Below, in pieces: positions 1-12,600 of a DNA stretch of 64,000 nt (position 1 is its first letter; each line of letters begins with the position of its first letter). A program made the position numbers and the translations under genes. Under the pieces are notes generated by a model. It did no database searches. It was not told the DNA's origin and worked only from the letters and a program-made list of their open reading frames with translations. Source of the stretch: Pleodorina starrii (Eukaryota; Chlorophyta; Chlorophyceae; Chlamydomonadales; Volvocaceae); the NCBI GenBank assembly GCA_030267565.1, contig BRXU01000027.1:481001-545000 (forward strand), in the 5' to 3' direction.

Positions 1-382
1 GGGTTCCAAGCTGGCGGCTTCGCGTCTACCCACCAGGACATCGCCACCCGGCTGGCCAGGTACGTGCATGCCGTTACCGTATCGCATGTTTGTACCAAAA
101 ACGAGTTCAAAGCCGACAAAACCCTGCTCTCGAGTGCTTAGCTCGGCGCCAACTGTGTGGGCCCCGGACTGACCTGGTTTCTCCGCCCCTTCCCGCAGCG
201 TGCTGTTCGGCACCACGAATGCGTCCGCAAGCTTGGCGGGCAGCGCATTCGTGTACGCGGTTGGTGTCATCTTGGACCGGACTCAATCGTGGGCGCTGGT
301 GTTTCAACTGATCGCGGGCTGCTGCATGGCATCCGCGGCCGTCTTCGTCGTACTGGGGACATCGGAGCCGCAATTCGACTAG
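1..382 (+). CDS. SLC17/PHT4-type anion transporter, C-terminal end (5' truncated by window)
   Basis: Only the last two exons are in the window: 1-59 and 199-382. The intron opens with GTACGTG and closes with CCCGCAG; the split codon (AG|C) keeps the frame. The first exon reads GFQAGGFASTHQDIATRLA and the second continues with SVLFGTTNASASLAGSAF. This resembles the late transmembrane region of plant ANTR/PHT4 transporters (SLC17, major facilitator superfamily), where a 'GF..STHQDIAPRYAG.L.G..N' segment precedes the last two helices. Two hydrophobic stretches follow and the chain ends TSEPQFD. In plants such proteins move phosphate or ascorbate across plastid or other membranes; the substrate here cannot be read from the tail. 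No alternative family fits as well. Confidence 0.8.
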
Positions 383-576
383 GCGGTTGTTACTGATGTC
401 TGCATGCGACGGCATGGCAAATTCCTTTCCCGGCGTAAAGGGACGCATCATTGCATACCGGTATCAGGTTATTGGGCAATGGATATTGCAGGGAGTGCTT
501 TGCAGCACTTCGTGGCAGCAGAGTGGAGAGGGCAGAGGAGGGGACACATACACACAACCTTTAACAGCCCTCACCA

Positions 577-581
577 TGTAA
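577..581 (+). terminator. TGTAA poly(A) signal of the transporter gene
   Basis: TGTAA lies 195 bases after the transporter stop. This pentamer is the usual volvocine polyadenylation signal, and the distance suits a short 3'UTR. Confidence 0.45.
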
Positions 582-1614
582 TGCGTGATGCGAGCCTGGG
601 CCTGATTGCCGCGCGGCAAACAGCGCGCTCAATACCTTATCGTCTGCTAGACCAACAAAACCATGGTTCAAGTATATAATGTAATGGGGACGAGAGACTC
701 ATCCCAGTACATTGCAAGCCACCGGGCGAGGCACACCCCAGGCAAGCCAATGCCTGCAGGCGAATGAATGCACACATCGGCACATGGCATGCATCCCACC
801 GCAATCGCACCGCAAACGACGATAGATGAAGCCAGCTATCGTAATTGACCACCCGTATCGTACATCCAATGCAGGTTAGGGGACGGGAAAGCATACAAAT
901 GTCAAATGCTCCAATCAGCCCATGGGGGGCCAGGGTTCGACCGCGGCTCCGTTTTGGCCGCAACTCTCTTCAGATGTTCTGGCGACGGTGCGCTGCCTGC
1001 GGACATACGCACCCCGTCATGCAGCCGGGGAGCCAACTACAACATTAGGGCCTAGCAGCCTGCTTCTTTGTGACTATAATTATATGATACACTGCTGAGG
1101 TGAAACCAGCATCGCGTTTAATCACCTCCCACAGCCTCCCGCCTTCCTCCAGACCAGAGCATGCGGGCACGTCATGGAAAACGGCACTGCGCATCCATCC
1201 AAGCGGCAGGAGGTGGAGGTGGGCACCTTAAAGCTAGGGAGCCGCGCAAACCGCTGCGTGCGCTGAGGCCGTGTGCCTCAGCAGTTCTCCAAGCTCTTCT
1301 GGGCGATGCGCCGCACGCGCCTGCGAAGGCAAGGTCACGTCCAGAAGTGCACCGAAGCCGGTGTAGTTCAGATGCGAGAAGCACTCCAATGATCATCGAG
1401 CACGATGGGCATGAAAGAAACGATGGAAGAAACCAAACGCACTTCGCTTCCCCGACGTACACTGGGATTTCATACACCACGCGACCATATAACGTGTAAC
1501 CCCTGTTCCTGTGTTCCCCACGCACGCCTCACATGGCACGTGTGGGGCCGCGCGCGACAACACTACTCAAATCCCATCACCTCCAACAGAGAGGTTTCAG
1601 GGAGAGGTAAGTGC
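582..1614. other. Intergenic region between convergent genes
   Basis: It lies between the transporter poly(A) signal (+) and the stop codon of the E2 gene (-), so it should hold the E2 3'UTR. No ORF here resembles a protein family, and no tRNA or repeat structure was recognised. Confidence 0.5.
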
Positions 1615-3097
1615 TTACTTCTTGTATGCTGTCCGGTCGTTGAGGTACAAGTTTGCAGCCTCCGGGTTGGCTGGGCTGGAGCAATTCGGGTCCGTCAGCA
1701 ATGACTGAATGGACGACAGCAGCGTGGAGACGTTGTGGCACGGGGACCACTGGTCCTACACGGGGAATGTGGGCAGAGACGAAAGAGAAAAGAGTTAGGT
1801 AGCAGCAGGGCCAGGTGCCCCTTGGGTACGGTATGGCAGGGAGGGAAGCGACGTGCAGGCCAGGTGACTCGACTCTCTGAACAACCCAGCGAGGAGTTTG
1901 AAACCCACTGAATCACTCCCACCCCGAATTGGGTACGGCACAGGGAGGTGCCATGTCTCCTGCCATCTCGGCAGTGTGCTACGAGCTCCTGCGGGCGTGG
2001 GCTGGGGCCGGTGCTGCGGGCCCACGAGTATGCTGGCACTCTCAGCCAACCTTACCTGCAGCACGTCCATGCACAGCGACCCGTCCGTGTAGACGTTCTG
2101 TGTCCAAAGCAAGAAGGGGCAAACGGTGACGTGAGGGACTTGCAAGGCACCACCCAAACATTGAACCTGTATGTGATACCTGCTAGTCAGCAGGGCCCTC
2201 ATGGTGCATGCCACCCTATTTACAAACCAGGTTACGTCATTGCGGATCGTCATTTCGGTTCGAGATAGGGCAGGATAGAAGTTGCAACTGGGCACAGCTC
2301 GTCCTTGACACTTGGCATTGCGCGTGTCCGTGACCATACTCCCCAGCCCAAAGATCTCGGCAGTCGACCGCCTCTTCCCCGTGCTACAATGCGCACTCTT
2401 CTTGCGCTTGATCGTCAACCCTTACCGGGTGGAACATGTCACAGCAGAACCGTACACGGGGCGGCTTTTCCGGGTAACGCTCTGCATGCAAGCAGCGCAG
2501 GTGGCCGGGTGTGAAGGGCAGGGACGCGCCAGCAGAAAGCACCAAATTTCCGGCGTGCAAGGGCTCCCTACGTGTTTTTCAGTTAGTAACCCGAGGGTGG
2601 CGGGGCGTCCAGAGGCCCATCCAAGGTCTCTGATACCGTTTAGCAGAGCCAACACTAACTTTTAGTAGAGCCAAAACAAACAAGTCGTATCATGCGTGCA
2701 GTGGGAAGTCCTACCTGTAAACGTGAAGCGCAAGCTGAAGATTCCTCCCTGCGCAGGCAATAGAGGCCAGCTTTATGGTCGCTAATTCACGGAGCATTTC
2801 GACCTAGTGGAGCCCAGAAAGGTTCGCTAGACAACCTCAGAGGACATCCTGTTACGAGATGTGTCGCCTTACCTCCCACTCGGTTTCATCTGGCCCAGAC
2901 ACTGTCGCTTGCCAGACCATAAGATTGCTCTCGTCCACAGGGCTTGCACTGCAGCCCTACGAAGTGCATGACACGCTCGACTGCGAGCAACGACAAGCAA
3001 TGCTACACAAATTCCTCGATAGTACCTCTGGCGGCTCTGACTTGATAGCTTTTAGGTCCGTCATCAAACGGAGCATCGCTGGCGTTGCTGAGGACAT
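1615..3097 (-). CDS. RAD6-like ubiquitin-conjugating enzyme E2
   Basis: The model has six exons (minus strand, 5' to 3'): 3097-3026, 2956-2873, 2748-2715, 2481-2426, 2097-2056, 1755-1615. They total 429 nt, 142 residues, with consistent phases and GT-AG introns. The start MSSATPAMLRLMTDLKAIK aligns with the RAD6/UBC2 N-terminal helix, followed by the usual 'PPEG' turn. The core has YPEKPPRVRF, the HPN motif (81-83, split by an intron between P and N), and DGSLCMDVLQ with catalytic Cys about 91, then DQWSP. The C-terminus has SPANPEAA and stops at TAYKK, slightly shorter than plant UBC2 (about 150). Such enzymes take ubiquitin from E1 and pass it to RING ligases, for example in H2B or PCNA ubiquitination. 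Identity is about half to UBC2 by eye, so it may be a divergent paralogue rather than RAD6 itself. Extra cysteines at 76-77 are unusual. Confidence 0.9.
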
Positions 3098-3233
3098 TTT
3101 CGTCGGCCTATGCAAAGACGAGAGCCGTAGGCTTTGCGCTAGGTATTAAAACTTGCACCAGTTACCAATCCTTACTATGGAATGACAAGGAAGACCGGCT
3201 TTTAAGTACGTGCCAACAGAAGAATAGCGTTGT

Positions 3234-3238
3234 TTACA
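3234..3238 (-). terminator. TGTAA poly(A) signal of the giant DUF627/629 gene
   Basis: The minus-strand TGTAA is 366 bases beyond the stop at 3604 and only about 140 bases upstream of the E2 start codon. The two tandem genes are therefore tightly spaced. Confidence 0.45.
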
Positions 3239-3603
3239 AACACATTGCAGGCTATGCATGTAAAGTCAATAAGCCCTGCACAATTGTTCGGTGCAAAGCC
3301 GAACATGCCGATAACGTCCCCTGCATATCTCTTCAGCCTCCGCAAAAGAAAACCTCCTGTGCCGTGCAGTGTACGGACGTCCACCCTCGTATAAGGAAAC
3401 CCCCAGAAATCACCCGCCCCCACACAAGTGTACCCTCGCAGCCTCAACGCGGTCCTATACAGCAGATAAGCGCCTCATCTCAAACAACGTTACGTACCCT
3501 CCCATTTCAAGGGGTAGAGGACGCCTGCATTACCTTCCCACAGCCTCAGGGACTGTTCTGGACAGGGGACAATTAAACGCTCTGAAACGGAGCGCGGAAA
3601 AGC

Positions 3604-6600
3604 CTAGTTACGCCAGCGTTGTCCACGCGGCCATCCTGCCATCTGCTGTGGCTGCTGCTGCGCCTGCTGCTGCTGCTGCGCTGCCTGCTGAACGAACTGC
3701 TGCTGGCTGGGTCCGAGGCCCCCAGCCGGCGGCACAAAGGGCGCCCAAGTGCTGCTCGTCGCCCGCACGGCGACCGGAACTCCCGGTGCACTGACTATTC
3801 CCCCGGGACCCGCCATCATCGCCCCGTGAGACCAGTTCACACCATCCCCGTTGTAGAGCCCCATACCGTATCGCATGCCCCCCGGCCCCATCACGCCCGG
3901 CAGCGCGCCCATGCCGCCCGCTCCGCTGAGCTGCTGCGCCGCTGCGTGCTGCCCCTGCGCGACCAGCCCGTTGGCCGCCGCCGCCGTCATGGCCGCCGCC
4001 GCGGCAGCCGCGGCCCCGGCCACAGCGCCTGCTGCGGCGCCCTGTTTGCCGGGCACGGGTACCAGCCCGCCCATCCACGCCGCTGCGCCGTCGCCTAAGA
4101 CCGGCCCCATCCCCATAGGCCCCATCCCCATCCCCATGCCTCCGGCGGCGCCCGCGCTGCCGCCTCCGTGCTGTTGTTGCTGCTGCTGCTGTTGCTGCGG
4201 TTGTTGTTGCTGTTGTGATGACATGCTGCCGCCACCGCCACCGCTGCCCGCGCCACTGCCACCAGCGCCGCCTGTGGCATGCCCGACCTTGCTGCGTAAG
4301 CTAGCCGGATAAAAGGGTGCCGCTGTGGGGGCAAGACCCGACGACGCCGCCGCGGCCGCCGCCCCAGACAGCGGGCTCGGCGGCGGGACCGGGTCCGCGT
4401 CAAGGCTGCTCGGCAGCAGGGTGGTTGGGAGCGACGCCACCAACTTGTCCACCGAGTCAGGCAGCGCCATGCCGCCGCCATCACGGCCCGAGGCAGCGGC
4501 ACCGCCGGCGCCAGACGCGCCGCCGGGGCTGGCGCCCCACTCGCCCGCCCCGCCGCTGCTGGCTTGCTTCGGCGACGCCATCGCCGCGGAGCTTGATCGC
4601 GTCATGCCGGCGCCCACGCCCGTCGCGCCGCTGCCCAGACCCACGCTGCCCCACGTGTTCGGCCCAACACCGATGCCCCCTAGGCCCAGGCCCAGCCCCA
4701 GCATGCCCATGGGAAGCTGCGAGCCAGCGCCGAGCTGCTCGCTGCCGGGCCTCCAGATGGTGCTGCCGAAGGCCGCACTCGCTGGCAGGCTGACGAGGCC
4801 CCCCGGCTGGCCACCGACGGCGGATGGCGCCAGGGAATCCACCGGCGCGCCCAAGGCACCGGACTGCAGCCCGGCACCGCCGAGACCCATTGACGGTCCG
4901 TTAGAGAGTCCGCCCGGCTGGCCACCGGGCTGCAGGCGGGCCGCCGCCGGTGACGACATCGCGGCCATCGCGCCGGCGCCAGGCGACCCATCCGCGCCTG
5001 GCGGCAGCAGCGGAGGCCCGCCCGCGGCGCCGGCCATGCCGTACGGGTTACCGTACATGGACGCCGTCGGCCCCGGCGGCGGCACTGGTGGTAGAAGCAC
5101 GCGCTGCGGGCTGCTGTTTGCGGTCGGAGTCTGCGACGCCGGACCGCTTGGCGCCGAGCCGTTGGTGCCGGCGGGCGAGGACCTGGCCCCGGCGCCCGCT
5201 GCCTGTTGCGAATGGCTCCCGGTCGGGCCGGAACCCGCTGACGGGCTCTGCCCGTCCTGGTCCAAAATCGACATGATGGACATAATGTGCTCGGCCTCCG
5301 GTCCCTGCACCGCCGAGCCGGACTGGGCGCCCTGCATGGCCGCCAGCAGCGGGTCGGGATGCGGCTGGGCTTGCTGCAGCTGCACCTGCTGGCTCGATCC
5401 CTGGGCCGAAGCGGTCGCCAGGGCGGCGGCAGGCCCACCGGCGCCACTGGGCGAAGCGGACTGCGGCTTGGCCTCCATTGCGGACAGGGCCTTGAGCAGC
5501 GGGTTCTCTGCGAAGGGGTCAAACACCGGTACGGCCACACCGGCCGCAGGCGGACGGACGGGAGACGACTGAAATACCTGCTGCTGCGGCTGCTGCTGCT
5601 GCACCTGCTGCTGTTGCGGAGGCTGCGGTTGCGGTTGCGATGGCTGCAGCTGCTGTGGGGGGCCCTGCTGCTGTTGCTGCTGCAGCTGCGGCAGGGCCTG
5701 CAACTGCTGCTGTGGCAAGGCATGTAGCAGCTGCTGCTGCTGCTGTGGTGGCGCTTGCTGTTGAGCCTGCTGCAGCTGATGGCGATAGTGGTGTTGCAGG
5801 CTCTGCTGAAGCTGCTGCTGCTGTTGCTGCTGCCGGAGCTGCGCATGGAGGTGCTCAGAAGGCAGCACTGGCACCTCGCCGTGCTGCTGCAGAGGCTGCT
5901 GCTGGACCGCAGCAGCAGCAGCAGCAGCCGCGGCCGCCATGGCTGCCGGCCCCTGCGCAAACGCCATCAGGCGTGCCTGCGCGTCGGCGAACGCCTGTGC
6001 CTGCGCATGTGCCTGCGCCTGTGCGTGCGCCTGGGCTTGCGCCTGCACGTGCGCCTGGACCTGTGCATGCACGGCTTGCGCCTGTGCCTGAGCTTGCGCC
6101 TGTGCGTGTGCCTGGGCTTGCGCCTGCACGTGTGCCTGGGCCTGGGCTTGCGCATGTGCGTGTGCCTGGGCTTGCGCCTGTGCGTGTGCCTGGGCCTGCG
6201 CCTGGGCCTGCATGCGCATCTGCATTTGCTGCGCGGCCGGAAAGCTCATCTGCTGTTGCGTTGACGGCGCCAGTTGGGGTGACGGCGCCGACTGCCGGTG
6301 GCCAGCAGCTGCAACGGCGGCCGCCACGGAAAGCGGTGGAAACTCGGAACCCGGGCTGAGCGGTCCAGGGACCACAGTCGGGCTGCCGGACACCTGTCCA
6401 TGCGGCGCTTCCAGCGGGGATACTGGCAACTGCGGCACCGGCTGCTGGGGCAGGTGCGGGACAGGGACCTGGGGGCCCGGGCCCCAAGCAAGCGCTGAGC
6501 CAGCCGCCACAGACGTTGGCGCAGCCGGAGGAGCAACCCCCGGCGGCGCAACAGCAGCAGGGCCCGCCGAAGGGGCCGGGTGAGGCTGCGGCTGATGCGG

Positions 6601-9600
6601 GTGGTGCTGCCGGCGGGCTACGTTACTGCCGGCGGGATGAGTGCCGGACGCACCGGCAGCGCCCTGTTTCGCGGGGCTCGAACGTGCGCCCGAAGGTGCC
6701 GCCACAGCGCTATGCGGTGCCTTCACGATGCCGGCTGTGGCCGCCGCGACCGCAGCCGCCGCAGCCGAATCAGAGGCGGCGGGGCTGGTGGCGCTGGATT
6801 GCGGCGACGAGGTTTGCCCCGTAGCCGCCTGCCTTGTCTTCGCGGCCACGGCGCCGACGTTGCCCGCGGCCTGCGCACCGGTCTGGGGCGGAGAAGCAGC
6901 GTTGCCGGCGGCCGCCACTGCAGCTCCTGCCGGGCCACCTGCCTTGCTCGCAGCGCCACCGCGAGCGGACGCGCTGGGCGCAAATCCGTTTGTCTGCGGC
7001 GCGGCCCCGGACCCGACACGCGGATCACCCGGGCTCTCCGGACTGCCCCCAGGGCTTTTGTCCGGCACCGAGGCGGCTGGGCCCCGACCGCGTGCGCCGT
7101 GCGCGGCGTTGCGCTTCGGCTGCTGCGGCTGCTTTTCCGGGGAGGGCTCGGGAGGCGCCGCTTGCCGCCGCGCCTGCTGCTGTGGTTGCGCCTGCTGCTG
7201 CGGGGCTGCAGATTCATGCCTACGGCCACCAGCAGCCGCGTTCGCGGACGCGGCCTGCGCCGCAACCCCGCGTGGAGCAGGCGCCGACGCGGCTGCCGCC
7301 GCCGCTGCCTGCTGCTGCTGTTGCGCCTGCAGTTGCGCCTGCGCCTCCAGCGCAGCCGCAGCGGCAGCGGCCTTTTCGCGCTGCTCTCGTTCGCGCTGTT
7401 CCCGCAGCTGCTGCTCCCGCAGGCTGGCCTCCTGGGCCGCGCGGATTGCCTCAGCCTCGCGCTGCGCCTCGAGCTCTTCCAGCTCTCGCCGTCGGCGCTC
7501 AAGCTCGGCCTCCAGGGCAGCTTCGCGCGCCCGCCGCGCCGCAGCCACGCGCTCCTTGTCCTCCTCCTCCGCCCGGCGCCGCGCCTCCTCCTCAGCCTGC
7601 CGTGCCTGTGAAGGGATGAACAAGGCAACATCGGGTTAGCCGAGACGGTCGTCCTGCCCCATAGCATGTGAGAGAGCAGACATGCAGGAGTACGTGGAAC
7701 CCGCTCGTGGCCACACTCCACCCTTAATTTATGCGATCCGGATGATGGGATGGGCAAATAGAGAAATGCAACGGCACCGACCGGCCAACACATCTTACCA
7801 GCTCCTTTTCCTTCTCTTTCTGTGCACGGCTTCGGCTATCCTGCGTGGCCTTCGCAGCCTTCTTGTTCGCGCCGGCCTTCTTGGAGCTGCCTCCTCCGGC
7901 GGCGCCGCCCGCGTCCTTGGCCTCCTTGGCTGCCGCCAGCGCCGCCTTCCGGCGCTCCTCCTCCTCCTCCAGCTCCTTAAGCAGCGTCAGACTCGCGGCC
8001 TCGCGGGCAGCCCGAGCGGCGGCCTCGACGCGCCTGCGAGAGAGTATCCCGGGTCGCTTTCAGTGTGCGCCATATATACATGCCCCGCGTAACGGTGAGG
8101 GCGAGGGCGCGAGCGGCAACAGCAAGGCATACGCGGGCACGACGCGCGGCCCCTTAATTTTTGTCTTGTCCGTCCGTCCGTCCATCAACGCTGGCCTCAT
8201 GCACTCACCTGCGCACTACCTCGAGCGCCGCAGCCCCGATCTCGTAGCCCAGGTCCACGGCAGCGACGTCGCGCAGACGCGCGCGCAGACGCTCCAGCTC
8301 GCAGCAGTACGCGCGGATGCTCTCCTCGTACTCCTCGCTCAGCTGCTTGGCCCAGTGCGTAGCGCGGATGAAAAGGTCGTAGTGGTGCGTCGATTGGCGG
8401 GGGCTGTACTGCGGCTGGAACATCTTCACTGCCTCCGAAACCCAAAGCACGCGGTACATGAGGCACTCCAGGCGGGTGGCGCGCCATTCCATGTCAGCCG
8501 CAGCAGAAGCCAGACCCCCGCCGGATGGCGGCCCCAGCGCCAGCGCCGCGGAGCAGACGTCCGCGTCGGCAGGCGCCGGCGCCGGTTCCCCGTCGGCTGG
8601 CCCCTGGTCCGCTTGCTGGGCTCCCGCCCCGCCGCGGGTCTGCGGCTGCTGCAATTGCTGCGGCTGCGCTTGTGGCTGGGCCCGCTGCTGGTGTGGGGGC
8701 GGCGGCGCGAACGGCACGTCCAGGGTGGCGCACACGTCCAGCAAGGACGCGCGGCGGGCGCTGGTCTGTCGAATGGCGTCGCGGACGTAGGCCAGCTCCC
8801 GCTCGGCCTCCTCCTGCCTGCGGGCCAAGGGCAGCAGCAGCCGGCGACCAATGGGAAGCAAGTGATTCAGGTACACCTGGATTTCGACGCAGCCGGCAGC
8901 GCAACCCACATCGCTACAGTTATACAGGAAGATGGTCGAGCTGTATATCCATTGGCGATATACAGCCGGGCAAGAATGAACTCGCGCAATATATTATTTT
9001 CCGCACACACATACACACACACGCTGCGCGGGCCCAGCGAAATGCGCAACGTGCGTCACTCACTTTTCGGCCCACTTGGCCTTGCCGGCCTCGTCCGCCG
9101 CAATGCTGTCAGACAGCGACGCCAGGCGGGCGGCTAGCTCACGCAGCTGCTCGCGGTGCTCCGCCTCCTTAGTGGCCTTGTCCAGCAGGTCCTTCTTGCG
9201 GTGGCTGGCGGGACCCTCGGCCTTTGGGGCGGTAGGGGGCGATGCGCAAGGCTTAGCAAGGGAACAGCAAAGACCCAAGAGTGCGCTCAGAAAACGTCCT
9301 CACATAAGTGTGCACTCGGCACATAGATTCAAGCTGCGCAGGCCCCCAACCAGAGCCGCAGAAGCGTTACGATGCGATACCCAATACCGGCATGCATTCA
9401 CACTTAGTTAACGCAATCATCCAGGCCATGCAAGGAAATAGTGCAATGGGGCGCCACGGCTTCGATCCAAACAATTCGGTTCCCAGCGCCTGTGGCGCCG
9501 AGCGAGATGCCAGACGCTTGCCCCGGCGGGCCACCCGCCGCGTTAGCCATCCCTCTCCCCTGCCAGCTACCACGTGTCCACCCTCCCGCGCACCTGCACG

Positions 9601-12600
9601 CGCTGGTACTCCGCCTCCGCGTCCCGGTGCTCCGCCCGGTGCCGCTTGAGCGACTCCTCCGAAACACCCCTCTCCCGCGCGGCCTCCTCCGCCTCCGCCG
9701 CCACCATGACCTCCACTAGCGCCAGCACCGACAGCTCCCGCTCCAGCAGCGCCGCGGCGTAGCGTTGGCTGGGCTCCTGCGCCAGCGCCGGGTGCCGCCG
9801 CACAACCTCCACCGCCCGCTCACACAGATATAGCAGCGGACCCGACGGCCCCGCGGCAGCGCCGCCGCCGGCGGCCACAGCCGCCGCCGCGCCCTCGCCG
9901 CCGGCCGCCGCCTGCGCTCCGGCGGCGGAGCCAACTCCAGACGTGGCACCCGTAGCCGCGCCTTCAACGGCGTCGGTATCCGATTCGGTGGGCGTGCCAG
10001 GCCGCTCCGGTGTCCCCGAGGTCCCGGCAGCGTCGTCAGCAGCGCCGGCCGCCGCACCGGCAGCGGGAGCGCCTTGCTGCCCCTGGCAGTACCCGGATAG
10101 GACCGCGTCCAGGAACTCAGTGGCCTGCTCCAGGGTGGCGTAGCCGCCGGACTCCTCGAGACGGCGCACAACGGCGAAGTGTCCGCGCGCGGCGCGGCGG
10201 AGGGCCTCCAGGCGGCTGCGCTTGTCGGTCACAGCCTGCAGGTTGCGCCACACGGCCGCAACCTCGTCGTACAGGTCCAGAATGGCCGTGTCGCGGTCGC
10301 GGCCGCCGCGCAGCTCGCGCTGGCGCGCAGAGAACTCCTCTGCCTGAACGTTGATGATATTGCCGTACACCCAGCGTAGTACGCGCAGCTCGTCCGGCAC
10401 GAGGCCGCCGCCGTCCAGGCGCAGGTGCTGGAGCCACCAGTCCGCCACGACGAGGTAGGGCTCGTCCTCCCGCGGGCCCATTAGCTCCTCCGCCATCACC
10501 GGGTCGTCCGGCAGCGCGACCGCGCCGGCGGCAGCCCCTGCGGTGACTAGCGCGCCGCCGGAGGCGGCTCCCGCCGCAACAGCAGCGTTGGCCCCGCCGC
10601 CGCCGCCAGCGCCGCGCGACGTCGGCGACTGCTGCCTGCCCTGCTGCTGGTTGCGGCTGCCCCGACTGCCCTGCTGCTGGCTGCGGCTACGGCTGTTGTT
10701 GTTGCCCACCGACCCGCCAGCCCCGGAGGCGCCAGAGCCGCCAGCGACGGCAGCCGCCGGCTGCTGCTCCAGTGCGGCCGTGGCCGCGTCGTCGTTCTCC
10801 GCGCCGCCGCCCCACATCTGCGTGATGAGGCGGTCAAAGCCTAGCTCCACGTCGCCCGCAACATTGAAGAGGGACACGCAGGGGCCGTCCTCCTCCTCGT
10901 CCTCCTCGTCGGGAACAAGGCTTACACCGTCGTCCTCCTCTTCCTCTTCCTCCTCCGACATCTCCTCCTCGTCAGCCTCGCCCTCGACGTCCTCAGAGGC
11001 CTCCTCCTCCTCCTCCCCCTCATCCAGTGACCCCTCCATGCTGCGCTCGTCGTCGTCGCAGAGGATTGCGTTCGCGCCGTCGAACCCTGCCCCCGCCACG
11101 AGGTGCATGCCGGCGCCGCCCGCGTGGCGCAGCTGCTCCAGCTGGTGATGTTGGGAGCGCGGCATCCCGGCGGTCGCCGCCACAGCGGCCGCGGCGTGAT
11201 GGGGCAACAAGCCCCGCAACTGCAGCGCCTCGCCGTCGGGACCCAGCGCATACTCGACGCCGTCAACGGCCGACTCCATCTCCTCCTCCGAAACCTCCTC
11301 CGCACTCGCGTCGTCGTCGACGCGGCACAGATTCAGCGCGTGGCTGCCGCCGATGGCATGTCCGCCACCGCCCGCGTGCGGCGGGAGCGGCGGCGTGCCC
11401 ACCGCGGCGCTCTGGTAGGGCAGCTGGCCGCCATGCAGCTGCAGCGAGGCGAACTGCGAGGACGAGGACGAGGCCATGCTGCCACCGGCGGCGGAGCCTT
11501 GAGGCGCGGCGCCAGCCGCCACCGGCACCCGCCTGCTCGTGTACCGCAGCCGCCGCCGGGCGCGCGGCATAGGCGCGGGCAGGTGCAACGCCATGGCCGC
11601 CTCGCCGGCGGCCGGCCCCGCCGCTTCCCGACGTGCGGCGAGATCGAGCTGGTACTCCTGCTCACTCCCCGAGCCGCCGCCGCCTCCCTCGACGCTGCGG
11701 CCGCCGGCCCCGTCGTCCTCCTCCGGCCCGCCCTCGGCGTCCTCGTCGCTGCCCGCGGCAATGTCCCGTGCTGCCGCCTCCGCGCCACTCACCGCCTCCT
11801 CGTGCTGGCGCACCGCGTACGCTGCGACCATCTGCAGGTCTGCCAGCGGCAGCAGGCCCAGCACCACCGCCAGCGCCTGCGGACGCTGGAACACGATCGA
11901 GGGCTGGGCGAGAAACTCCAGCAGCACCGCGCGTGGGCCGGGCGGACAGGACGCGAGGTGCAGGTCGTCCGCCGCCGCGCCGGCGCCGAGCTTACGGTAC
12001 ACGAACTGCGTGATGGAGCCTAGGCTCATGTCGCCTAGGTCGCGGTCCGTCAGATAAATCTCCCGCAGCCGCGTCATGAGCTCCGCCACCATGCCGTTCA
12101 TGCGGCCGCCATACCCGCCATCTGCGCCGGCGATATCCGAGGGCGCCCCACGCGGCCCAGGTGTTCCCCCGGCCGCCTGCGGCGGCGGCGCCGGCGCGCC
12201 GCTGTCGGCGGCGGCGGAGCCGTCGTCGTCATCATCATCAGCGTCGGTTGGCGACGACGGACCCTTCGCGGCGGGGCGAGGTGGTCCGCAACCGTCAAGG
12301 TTGGGCTCGGTCGCCCCTGGGCGGCCGGCCTCGCGAGCGTTCCCGCTGGACCCGGGCCCTGCAGGTTGCTGTTGCTGCTGCTGTTGCCCCGGGCCCTGCT
12401 GCGGCTGCTGCTGCGGCGGCTGCCCCTTGCCGGCCCAGCCCTGCATGAGCCGCGTCGGCCACCAGGACCGCCACGTCGCAGAACTGCCGCCTGTGCCGCC
12501 GCCATCGCCGCCCTCATCGCCCAACGAGGAACCCGTGCCGTCCGTGCCTTGGCCGCCCGCCTGCCGCCCGTGGTTGGGCGGCTCGCTGAGGCTTCGGCTG

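Noticed and set aside
4325..5572. Long plus-strand ORF (415 residues) and other plus ORFs between 3600 and 12900
   Set aside because: They are shadows of the GC-rich minus-strand exons of the giant gene, where codon bias keeps opposite frames open.
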